29,124 nucleotides of DNA from IMG/VR virus record IMGVR_UViG_3300030406_002810, positions 1 through 29,124 of that record; one strand, 5' to 3'. The notes under the pieces are model-generated. The model ran no database searches. It saw nothing but the letters and a program-made list of their open reading frames with translations, and was not told where the DNA came from. This DNA is from a virus. The position numbers and the translations under genes were made by a program. Of the stretch, positions 7,417-15,300 are shown piece by piece; within the stretch, counting starts at the first letter, position 1; each line of letters opens with the position of its first letter.

Positions 7417-8253
7417 TTAAGCTGTAACGCCGATATTATATTTATTAAACGTATTTCTTAAGGCTTCGCTTCTAGATGCTGTTAAATGCGGAGTTGACCG
7501 CCAAATATTAGAAAACGCATTCTGTAAAGAATAAGCGTTCCTATCTTTAAATGCATCATGTTCGGGCTCATGCCATTGCTCTATAACTTGCCCTAATTTC
7601 GCCGAAGGAATAGCCTTATTTCGCATTGCTTCGCAAGATAATACATAAGCGTTGCGGTCATTCAAAGGCGTATTTTCAAGCATCTCAATACGCTTTAAAT
7701 TATCCGCTCTTGATTCCGCAAATGTTTCTACTGTTTCAAGCATCATTTTAGGCAAATCCGAAAGAATAAAAGTTGTATTCTTTCTTGATAAAGTAAGCTC
7801 GCCATTAAACTCTAAATTAGAGCATATAAGCGGAGCGTCACCAATTAACATAGATGAAGCAAAGCTTTTATCATGGCTTTGACGAAGACCGATAATTGTT
7901 CGGATATCGTCACGACCATTAAACCCGCTTACTTCCATCATTGAAAAACATCTTTCGCCATAAACAGTATTTTGAACATTTCTTGTTTTAGCTAATAAAT
8001 GCTTTTCTTGAACAATCGTTAAATCAAGATTATTTAACGTATCTTCAGCTAATTCTACTAAATCAAAAAATGGAACTGGCTTGTATGATTCAGTATGATT
8101 TGGCGTGAATTTGCGGTGCTCTTTTAGTGTTTCTCTTGTAACTGTCGAGCCTTCGCCTAATAAAGATAAATTAAGCTTTGGCTGTGGTTTCTCATCTTTA
8201 AAAGCAAAGCCTTCAAAATGAGTATTTGGAACTAATGAATTTAATTCTTGCAT
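7417..8253 (-). CDS. DUF932 family phage/plasmid-like protein
   Basis: 278 residues. The stretch VYGERCFSMMEVSG, then IIGLRQSHDKSFASSMLIGDAPLICSNLEFNGE and TLSRKNT, followed by a C-terminal RNAYSLQNAFSNIW, matches the DUF932 family (TIGR03299 group) common on conjugative plasmids and in phages. No biochemical role is established. Its start has AGAAGGGA, and the ribosome-binding site lies inside the end of the upstream gene. It ends the leftward arm of the module, facing the bidirectional terminator. Its presence is the strongest sign that the module has plasmid-like ancestry. Confidence 0.75.
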   Translation of the reverse strand: MQELNSLVPNTHFEGFAFKDEKPQPKLNLSLLGEGSTVTRETLKEHRKFTPNHTESYKPVPFFDLVELAEDTLNNLDLTIVQEKHLLAKTRNVQNTVYGERCFSMMEVSGFNGRDDIRTIIGLRQSHDKSFASSMLIGDAPLICSNLEFNGELTLSRKNTTFILSDLPKMMLETVETFAESRADNLKRIEMLENTPLNDRNAYVLSCEAMRNKAIPSAKLGQVIEQWHEPEHDAFKDRNAYSLQNAFSNIWRSTPHLTASRSEALRNTFNKYNIGVTA

Positions 8254-8255
8254 GG

Positions 8256-8465
8256 TTATTTTTCCCTTCTTATTTGATTTAATTTAATTGATAAATCACA
8301 TTTTTCTAAACGCAATTCATCGGCTAGTTTTTCCAGTCTTTCGATTTTACAATTTGCAATTGATTCGGCAAACGCCATATCTTGCAATTTTTTAAGACAC
8401 CATAAGCTTAAGCAAGCAAATATGATGAACCCTAAAAAGAATATTAATAATGCTATTTCTTGCAT
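8256..8465 (-). CDS. Small membrane-anchored coiled-coil protein
   Basis: 69 residues: an N-terminal hydrophobic segment (about 4-24, ALLIFFLGFIIFACLSLWCL), then a charged helix with heptad-like leucines (CKIERLEKLADELRLEKCDL) likely to form a coiled coil. This topology resembles inner-membrane spanin-like or septation-like small proteins, but no lipoprotein partner is visible, so no function is claimed. The leader and first three codons (26 bases, plus-strand 8459-8484) are repeated exactly before the DUF932 gene, and its last codons contain that gene's ribosome-binding site. Confidence 0.6.
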   Translation of the reverse strand: MQEIALLIFFLGFIIFACLSLWCLKKLQDMAFAESIANCKIERLEKLADELRLEKCDLSIKLNQIRREK

Positions 8466-8486
8466 GGTTATTTTTCCCTTCTAATT

Positions 8487-8747
8487 TTAAACTTCATATC
8501 CAAAAAATTTAACGAACCCTTTTTTGGCGTTTTTAACTTCTCGTTTAGGTAATGTTTCTTCAATTTCCAAAATCCTTGAATAAATCATTTCTTCTTTTAT
8601 TTCTAAAGCTTCAGTTGATTTTTCCAAGTCTTGCTTCATGGATATTATATTTACAACTTCATTATATTGATTTTGATATTTAATCCATTTGTTTATCAAT
8701 CTTTGATAATCACTATTTAGTGCTTTTATTTCTAATTTATTTTGCAT
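8487..8747 (-). CDS. Coiled-coil hypothetical protein, first gene of leftward arm
   Basis: 86 residues, starting MQNKLEIKALNSDYQRLINK, mostly helix with heptad-spaced hydrophobics (residues about 5-65), then a basic tail (KREVKNAKKGFVKFFGYEV). The start has a strong GGGGGT/AAGG-type ribosome-binding site about eight bases before ATG. It opens the leftward arm; the DNA upstream (8748-8886) is AT-rich and has no other gene. No family recognised. Confidence 0.55.
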   Translation of the reverse strand: MQNKLEIKALNSDYQRLINKWIKYQNQYNEVVNIISMKQDLEKSTEALEIKEEMIYSRILEIEETLPKREVKNAKKGFVKFFGYEV

Positions 8748-8932
8748 GTGGTAACCCCCTTTTAATTTTATAATTGCTTTAAAATATAGAATTGTTTTTT
8801 AAATGCAAGCTTATAAATCATTTATAATTAAACGTTAAATATTAAAAAACACCATCACATTTAAACAGATTTGAACCACTCAAAAATTAAACAACGCTTT
8901 GAAAATCGTTTTTTGTTTTTCCTGAAACTTTT

Positions 8933-9000
8933 TTAAAAACTTTTTTTGAATGATTTTTTAGATTTCTACAAAAATGTAATGTTACAAAATTGTCACCTGG
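8933..9000. repeat. Module-border inverted repeat, right arm
   Basis: TTACAAAATTGTCACCTGG (8982-9000) is the reverse complement of 5522-5540 with one mismatch, and 8933-8958 is the reverse complement of 5595-5620 with two mismatches. The order of the two blocks is kept but their spacing differs (23 bases here, 54 on the left), so the arms have diverged by insertion or deletion. Confidence 0.55.
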
Positions 9001-9021
9001 TATCGATAAAAAAATATCGAT
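8992..9021. repeat. Module-border direct repeat, right copy
   Basis: The stretch beginning GTCACCTGGTATCGATAAAA matches 5447-5476 at 27 of 30 positions in the same orientation. Within it, 9002-9021 is itself a perfect palindrome-flanked element, ATCGAT, seven A, T, ATCGAT. Only one unit is present here against four on the left side. Confidence 0.6.
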
Positions 9022-9129
9022 TAGCAATTTTATTTGCGATTTTCTAGCGATTTTTAAGATGCCTTCGGGGTAAAAAAACTTTCGATATATAACGTAAAGG
9101 GTTTCAGATTTTTGCACCAAAACAACAGG

Positions 9130-9393
9130 TCAGCAATACATATACTCTGTTTCATAGAGAGTGATAAAACCTTCACCCATATGTTGTAAAGGTAACACAT
9201 TAAATTCAACATACTCTATAGCTTCAGTCATAGACATATTACAAAAAGTAAAGTGTTTAAGAAACTGACTATAACTGTATACAAGAGTGTTGTGTTGAGA
9301 TATACCTACAATACAATCATCTAATCCATCTAGAATAACAGCACCTTCTTCTAGGTTTTGTTTTATATCTTCCATGTTTAGTTTAGGTTTCAT
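9130..9393 (-). CDS. Small early-type phage protein
   Basis: 87 residues. The pattern EEGAVILDGLDDCIVGISQ, then a variable loop with VYSY, then MTEAIEYVEFNVLPLQHMGE matches a small protein seen in many phages and plasmids (typically ending EEAxEYxEFNVxGAxxGE). Function unknown. There is no good Shine-Dalgarno before the ATG at 9393; a second ATG is at codon 7. It lies after the genome join, where T7-like phages keep early host-takeover genes. Confidence 0.65.
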   Translation of the reverse strand: MKPKLNMEDIKQNLEEGAVILDGLDDCIVGISQHNTLVYSYSQFLKHFTFCNMSMTEAIEYVEFNVLPLQHMGEGFITLYETEYMYC

Positions 9394-9455
9394 TATAGAT
9401 GAGTCTTTTAATAGTCTTACTCAGGACTTGGGAGTATAACACACACAATGTTAAA

Positions 9456-9683
9456 TTAGTTCTCCTCCTCTTCATCACTATCAAACACAATTTCCCAACC
9501 ATCGTCAACGATATTTTCTTTTAAAATATCAAGAGCTCTTTCGAGCATACCAATGGCTGCATACTGGTTATCAAATCTGATATGGAGTATATTTTTAAAT
9601 TTAGGGTCTATGGTTATAATACAATAACTAAGCATATGTTCGCCTAGAATTGCTTTAGCTTGTTCTATAGGTAATCTATTCAT
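9456..9683 (-). CDS. Small acidic early-region hypothetical protein
   Basis: 75 residues ending in FDSDEEEEN, highly acidic at the C-terminus, with a conserved-looking core IITIDPKFKNILHIRFDNQYAAIGMLERAL. No membrane segment. The ATG at 9683 lacks a Shine-Dalgarno and is preceded within 20 bases by the palindromes at 9692-9719, so translation may be leaderless or weak. First leftward gene after the genome join. No family recognised. Confidence 0.55.
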   Translation of the reverse strand: MNRLPIEQAKAILGEHMLSYCIITIDPKFKNILHIRFDNQYAAIGMLERALDILKENIVDDGWEIVFDSDEEEEN

Positions 9684-9691
9684 AATAAAGT

Positions 9692-9719
9692 GTAACGTTA
9701 CAGAACGTTTATAAACGTT
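9692..9719. promoter_or_regulatory. Twin palindromes, candidate operator between divergent genes
   Basis: GTAACGTTAC (9692-9701) and AACGTTTATAAACGTT (9704-9719) are both perfect palindromes sharing the AACGTT core, two bases apart. They lie between the leftward gene starting at 9683 and the rightward gene starting at 9780, where one bound regulator could control both. Confidence 0.55.
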
Positions 9720-9779
9720 TTAATAATTTACTTATACATATTATTAATGCATATTGCGAAAAATTAAAGGGAGAAAAGT

Positions 9780-10142
9780 ATGTCAAAAGAAAACTTAAAA
9801 GAAGAAATCATTAGTTTAATAAATAGAATTAAAGATGAAGTTCAAATACTTTGTTTTAATATAGATAGGTTAGAAATACAAATGGCTGAAGACATAGGTA
9901 AAGAAGCTGCTAGAAATATAAAAGTTATGTTAGAAAGAGATATTAATATAACAGTTGTTTATCCTACTCTTCAGGTAGTTGATGAACTTGTATTACTATC
10001 AAAATTAAATGAACAAGGGTTTGATTTAAAAAAGATAGATTTAAAGCTATTTAAATCGTTGTCTAATACTATACATGAACAAAATAAAAAAATGGATTCT
10101 ATAAAAAGAAAACAACTTGGTAAATACTTAAAGGATACTTAG
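9780..10142 (+). CDS. Helical hypothetical protein, plus strand at genome join
   Basis: 120 residues, MSKENLKEEIISLINRIKDE onward, almost entirely charged helix with likely coiled-coil segments and a basic C-terminus (KKMDSIKRKQLGKYLK). It has a strong GGGAGAA ribosome-binding site. It is the only plus-strand gene outside the repeat-bordered module, and it faces the large terminase tail to tail. The stop codon lies in the stem of its terminator. The twin palindromes upstream suggest repressor control. Family not recognised; a small DNA-binding or superinfection-type regulator is possible but unproven. Confidence 0.65.
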   Translation: MSKENLKEEIISLINRIKDEVQILCFNIDRLEIQMAEDIGKEAARNIKVMLERDINITVVYPTLQVVDELVLLSKLNEQGFDLKKIDLKLFKSLSNTIHEQNKKMDSIKRKQLGKYLKDT

Positions 10143-10156
10143 AGTTATCTCTAAGT
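10137..10156 (+). terminator. Intrinsic terminator after the plus-strand gene
   Basis: Eight-base-pair perfect stem ACTTAGAG/CTCTAAGT with a TTAT loop, followed on the plus strand by a T-rich run (GTCTCTTTATTAT). The stop codon at 10140-10142 lies inside the left stem. It prevents read-through toward the terminase gene. Confidence 0.7.
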
Positions 10157-10278
10157 GTCTCTTTATTATATTAATTATTATTATTATTTATAGTTATCAT
10201 TAATATATCAATTATCATTATTCACTTAATATTTCCTAGTATCCCCTCTCTCATATATGTCTACTCTCTGTAAGTTGT

Positions 10279-11946
10279 TTATATCCAACTAGTTACAGAA
10301 GTCTTACCAGTACACTTATAATAAGAGTCTTTAAAGCGTTCTAATTCTTCAGATATTAGTTCTTGTTTTCTTGTTTTTATTTGTTCATCAGCATCTTGAG
10401 CCATCTGTTCTACCCAATAGTTTATAGCTATAGATAAAGCATCAAGCCTATCATCGTGAGTAAGAGCACCTCTGTTTTTTGTTAATCTAGATAGCTGATA
10501 TATTAATTGATATTTAAGTTGTTGTTCAGGTGGATACCCTTGAGCACTTTCAAAATCATTTTTAATAACCTTTGGGTCTATAACTAGCCTATGTTGGTTC
10601 ATAACAGGCTCTAATGTATCAATTATTCGCTTTTCTTTCTGTATGTTATGTCTTACTTCATTAATAGTACAAGGGTATATTTTGCGTAATACAGGCATCA
10701 TAAGCTGATTAAACATACCATCACCGAAGTTTGACTCCACTATAATACTATTTACTTTGTTTTCCTTAGCTATATTAGCGAGTTTACTTAGCGTTTCTTC
10801 ATCATATCCGCCTTGAAACCCACCTGCATCAGGAACATATAGGTTACCATTAAGCATTTTAACTACAGCATAACCAGTTTCGTCCTTACCACGTCCCGCA
10901 GGGTCGATACTCATAACAGCCCCTGTATATTTTACCATACTTCCTAGCACTTGCATAGGGCGATAAAATCTGTCGCCTGATAAAGCTACGTTAGGAATAG
11001 AACTATCCCACTCTAATGTAGGGCTCTGTGCCCATACAATCTTCTCAGGAGCTACTTCAGGGTCAATATCCATAACGACTAGCTCAGATGTTTTAAGTGG
11101 GTGTCTATCTCTGTCAGATAATCGAGTATCTAACATAAATTGCATAGAGAATCCTGAGCGACCATAGGACGCTTCTCGTTCTGCTAAATCTATATCACTA
11201 AATCTTAATGGTTCTGTGCTACGACCCTCCTTTTCAGCGTTCACACAGAAGCTCGAAATACGCCCATTATAACGATTTATATTTACAGAAGGGGTAACAT
11301 ACTTACACGTCCATATTTTTGTCTTGTAGCCCCTCTCAGATAGCTTCTCGTAGACAGTATCTTCACACTGTGGAGTACCTAAAAAGATAACCTTTGCATC
11401 CTCATCAGGTTTAAGAATAGAATCGAACTCTTTGATTTGTTCAGAGAGCTTATCTCTCATGCCTTGTGTTGCACTATTGTTAGGAACTTCTACGTCATCT
11501 GCTACAATAATGTCTGCACGAGAACCAGTAAGCTGTGATGTAATACCTAATGACTTTACCGATGGTGCGTGAGATGCAGGTGCACCGCCTACATCAAAAC
11601 TTATTTTAGAGAACCTTTGCTTATCTGTGGGTTTCATATGTTGAAGCAAAGGCATCTCATGGATTAATCGTAGGGTGAATGTAGAGAAATCATCTGCACG
11701 TGTTTTACTAGCAGATACAACTAATATATTTTTAGTTGGGTCTAACAACAACTGATGGACAACAAACGCTGAGCAAATCCATGATTTACCTACACCTCGA
11801 AACCCCTCGATGATGGCACGTTTGTCCCCACTCTGCATATATTCTGCAATCTCATACTGAATAGGAGTAGGTTCAGGGAGATTCAACTCCTTCCATACTA
11901 AGTAAAGGAAGTTCCTGAAGTCCCTAAGCTGTTCGGGTATACTCAT
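10279..11946 (-). CDS. terL: Terminase large subunit (T7 gp19-like)
   Basis: ATP-driven motor and nuclease that packages concatemeric DNA through the portal. 555 residues (T7 gp19: 586). The ATPase has Walker A GFRGVGKS at 48-55 and a Walker B-type ADIIVADDVE at 144-153. The RNase H-like nuclease has Asp348 in SIDPAGRGKDETGYA, Glu404 in IIVESNFGDG and a late THDDRLDALS. All parts appear intact. It overlaps the small terminase gene by four bases (ATGA type) and ends the late operon; what follows on the minus strand is the early region. Confidence 0.95.
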   Translation of the reverse strand: MSIPEQLRDFRNFLYLVWKELNLPEPTPIQYEIAEYMQSGDKRAIIEGFRGVGKSWICSAFVVHQLLLDPTKNILVVSASKTRADDFSTFTLRLIHEMPLLQHMKPTDKQRFSKISFDVGGAPASHAPSVKSLGITSQLTGSRADIIVADDVEVPNNSATQGMRDKLSEQIKEFDSILKPDEDAKVIFLGTPQCEDTVYEKLSERGYKTKIWTCKYVTPSVNINRYNGRISSFCVNAEKEGRSTEPLRFSDIDLAEREASYGRSGFSMQFMLDTRLSDRDRHPLKTSELVVMDIDPEVAPEKIVWAQSPTLEWDSSIPNVALSGDRFYRPMQVLGSMVKYTGAVMSIDPAGRGKDETGYAVVKMLNGNLYVPDAGGFQGGYDEETLSKLANIAKENKVNSIIVESNFGDGMFNQLMMPVLRKIYPCTINEVRHNIQKEKRIIDTLEPVMNQHRLVIDPKVIKNDFESAQGYPPEQQLKYQLIYQLSRLTKNRGALTHDDRLDALSIAINYWVEQMAQDADEQIKTRKQELISEELERFKDSYYKCTGKTSVTSWI

Positions 11947-12194
11947 TCCTCTTCGATTATAATTTTAGGTTTTTGAGTAATTCTGTCGCTATCGTCTTCA
12001 AATGGTAATCCTGCTACAAGATTAGCTAATGGATTATCAGGTTTTAATTGAGCATATATATTATTATCTTTTAACAACTGTCTAGCTGCATTTAAATCAC
12101 TAGGAGAAGCATCACCGCTTTGTATTCTATAGATAAACTCTTCAATAAGAATATCTTGTAACTGATGTAACCTTTTTGTTTTATTTGCTGCCAT
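11943..12194 (-). CDS. Terminase small subunit (T7 gp18-like)
   Basis: DNA-recognition partner of the large terminase. 83 residues (T7 gp18: 89), helical, with ASPSDLNAARQLLKDNNIYA in the middle and an acidic C-terminus (IIIEEE). Identity rests on size, the helical DNA-binding-like sequence and position: directly before and overlapping the large subunit, directly after the holin-like gene. The ribosome-binding site AAGGAGAT lies inside the end of the holin-like frame. Confidence 0.85.
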   Translation of the reverse strand: MAANKTKRLHQLQDILIEEFIYRIQSGDASPSDLNAARQLLKDNNIYAQLKPDNPLANLVAGLPFEDDSDRITQKPKIIIEEE

Positions 12195-12345
12195 TTTTAA
12201 TCTCCTTATATATTCTAATAATTAAATATAAAACTGTTAATAAACCTACACAGAGACCTACCACTTGGTTTAGGTCGCTAACTGTAAAAGTTCCTAGTAA
12301 ACCAATAGTGCCAACCATAGGCGGAATGTGAGGAGAGTTTGTCAT
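12181..12345 (-). CDS. Small holin-like membrane protein (T7 gp17.5 position)
   Basis: A 54-residue ORF starting MTNSPHIPPMVGTIGLLGTF. It has one moderately hydrophobic stretch (10-22) and a clear membrane segment (28-45, VVGLCVGLLTVLYLIIRI) followed by a short positive tail (YKEIKNGSK). T7 gp17.5, the 67-residue class II holin, occupies the same place just before the small terminase. The start has AAAGGA, and its stop overlaps the terminase start by 14 bases. A membrane-permeabilising lysis role is inferred from size, topology and position. Confidence 0.75.
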   Translation of the reverse strand: MTNSPHIPPMVGTIGLLGTFTVSDLNQVVGLCVGLLTVLYLIIRIYKEIKNGSK

Positions 12346-12365
12346 AATTTATAAATCCTTTTTTG

Positions 12366-15300
12366 TTATAATCCTAAAATATCTAAAATGTTACCTTCGC
12401 CTACAACAGGAAGACTTTGTCTTTCTTTTATAATATCATAAATATTTTTACCATCTTTGTTTACAAAATCTCTAGCTATTCTTTTATTTGGATTTAAAAT
12501 ATTTTGTTTAGCTATTTTTCTTCTATTAGAGATTATAGGTTTTATAACCTCTTGTATTCCTAAATTTATTTTTTGTCCCGCATCGGTCATAACATAACCA
12601 CCACTTTTAGTTTCTCCATTATTTTTATATAATTTCTGAAAAATGGGTTTCTTTATTGCTTGGTTTAATTCTTGTCTTAAAGATATAACACCAGTCTTTT
12701 TATTTATTTCATTACCATAAAATGAATATAAAGTTTGTCCCTTTTCATTTACAAATTCCATTAAATTAAGTCTTTCAAATGATTTTGGTGTATCTGTAAT
12801 AGTACCAAATGTCATAGCATCTGTTAATAATACATCATCAATAGCTTCTCTCTTAACAACTTTTTTACCCGCAAAAGCTATAAAATAATTTAAAACATTA
12901 GGTTCTTCTCTTTTTAATGGTTCACCTAAAGTATTCAATCTATAGTTAGCTACTTGTTTTCCTAAAGCTTTTGATAGTGAATCTTCAAACATATTTTCAG
13001 GATTTGTATAATCAGGAATAAATTCTTGTTGAAAAGTATTATAACGTCTTATTTCTGAAGGAACAGGGATTAGTCCCGACACTATAGATTCAGCTGCTCT
13101 TTCTCTTACTTCTGCTATATCTGATGTTATTCCTGATACTTGTTTAACTCCTTGTGCAAAAGGAGATTCTGTATAAGCTGCTTTTATAAATGATGCAATA
13201 AACTTATCAAAAGTTTGGTCTTCTGTTAACATACCTTGTTCTTTCAAAGCGTTGTACATAGCTAAATCAGCAGCAAATGCTGACGATAATTTAATTGGGT
13301 CAAAATATCTGTAGTCATATTCTGCTTCACCATAAAGTGCTTTAAAAGGTTTAGGAGCTCCTTGTACTTTCATCATATCAAATCTTTGTTCATCTGTAAG
13401 AAAAGCCATTGTACCTGTAAGGTGTCCTTCTTTAGCCATTTCATAACTATGTAGAAAGATACCCATACCAATCGCTAATTTACCAAGTTGTTGGTATGAC
13501 TCTTCTCTTCTAAGTTGTTTTAATTCGCTTATTTCTTCTTTAGCTTTTGCTATTTGTATTAATGCTTCTTGTTTAGTTTTAGGGTCACCTGTGCTATTCA
13601 CTATATCTTGTTGTTTTGTTATAATCGTGTCTGCTTCTCCAATCGCTTTTTCATATTTTCCAACAGATACGTTACGTGTTCCTTTAAAATCAAATGTTAT
13701 TTTACTCTCTACACGAGCTGTTCCTCTTCTTGTTAAATCAGCTAATACTGGAACTGCTCCAAAAGGACTATAAGCTAAACTCTCTCTTGTAGCTCTTAAT
13801 GGTACACCTACAAACATCATTACTGTACGAGCTATTATACCTGCTTCATCGTGATTACCTTGTACTTGTGTTATCTTTTTAACCATATCATCTACAAGAT
13901 TATTTCTAATATCTTTAGGGTCTATATCTAACGTTCTAAAATGAGCTCTACGAACTTCATTTATATCATCAGCATACTTAGGGTCATAATTAAATTGAAC
14001 ATCCCCTTTATCTGACCTATTCAAAGCATTGTTTATATAATCATCAGAGTATGCTTTTACATCATCGACTCCATTTTCAATACCTTCTTTTATACCTGAT
14101 GCTCTTAAAGAACGATAAGCGTGTCCCATCAACGTCGCTTCTTCTAATGAACCTAATAAACTCATACCATGATTAAAGAAAAATCTACCTGCATCTCCTA
14201 ATTTACTATTCATTATATTAGCATTCAAACGTTTAATATATTCAGCATAGTTAGCAGTTGCGTCTTCTACACTCATAATTCTTTGAGTTTTACGTAAATC
14301 ATTTTGTAATTTCCATGGCATTACATTAGCAGGTTTAAAACTAGTATCAGGCATAAATCCATGTCTATCTCTATATATGAAATTACTTTCTCCTTGATTT
14401 CTGTAAGTATTTGCTATTCCTCGATATATTCCATATTTAGGCAAAATAGCTTTAAAATATTCTGTGGTAGCAAATAAGTCAGCACTTGCATATTGTAACT
14501 TTTTAGAAAGAGGAACGTTCAACCCATAAGCTTTTTGTATATTCGCAGGTGTATTTATTATAGGTTGTGTTATTCCTGTAATAGTAGCAGAAGGAACACC
14601 TACAAAAGCAGTTTTAGTTGCATTTAATGCTTGTAGTAAACGAGCACTAAAATAACTATCTATAGCTTGACCTAAAACTCCACCCTCTTTTTTAGTTTGA
14701 TTATACATATTATCTAGATGAACCATCATTCTTCTTATCTGTTCATCTCTAGCTTTTTGAGGATTTCCTAAATCTATCTTAAATTTTTTGTAATAAGCTA
14801 TGATTTCTTTACTTAAAGGTTTTCCATCTATAAAATCTTTAAGCATTTGTTCTAAATCTTTTAATTCTTTAGCTCTTTGATTTGCTCTTGCACTAACATT
14901 ATTTTGATAAATAGTTTTTCCTGCTTTTGCACTTTTACCTTGAAGGCTTGCTCCATAATTATAATCATGTCTGCTCATAGCATCATCGAATTTTCTATAT
15001 TTAGGAAGCCTTCCTAAAATAACTTTTGCTATTTTTATTTGTTCTTCTTGCGACTTAGCAGTTACTAATGTTTGAAAATCCCCCATAAATTTACTAGTAT
15101 AATTTTTAAAAATTATTTTAGTGTCTCTTGATATAGTAGCTCCTCGTCCATTAGCTGTATTTTGTAAAGTAGAATCTATTAATCTTATAGCTTCATCTAC
15201 ATCATCTATGTTAAAATCATTTAATGGAGACTTAGGTAATCCTGTAACTTGTTTGTTATTTTTTATTTTATTTTGAATAGCTTTTTTTAACTGGCTTTTA

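Larger units (their letters stand above)
8748..9129. other. Intergenic stretch with module right border
   Basis: About 380 bases without a convincing gene. It contains AT-rich leader DNA for the leftward module genes, the right arm of the inverted repeat, the ATCGATA(A)nTATCGAT element (9002-9021) and a short GC patch near 9061-9070. A 77-codon frame with a TTG start (9120-8887) runs through the repeats, lacks a ribosome-binding site and has no recognisable motif, so I leave it uncalled. Confidence 0.5.

Noticed and set aside
8887-9120. 77-codon leftward frame with TTG start
   Set aside because: No ribosome-binding site, runs through the border repeats, no motif. Treated as intergenic.
9060-9130. 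Possible tRNA-derived attachment site near the GCACCA-containing stretch
   Set aside because: No cloverleaf can be drawn and no integrase gene is present in the window.
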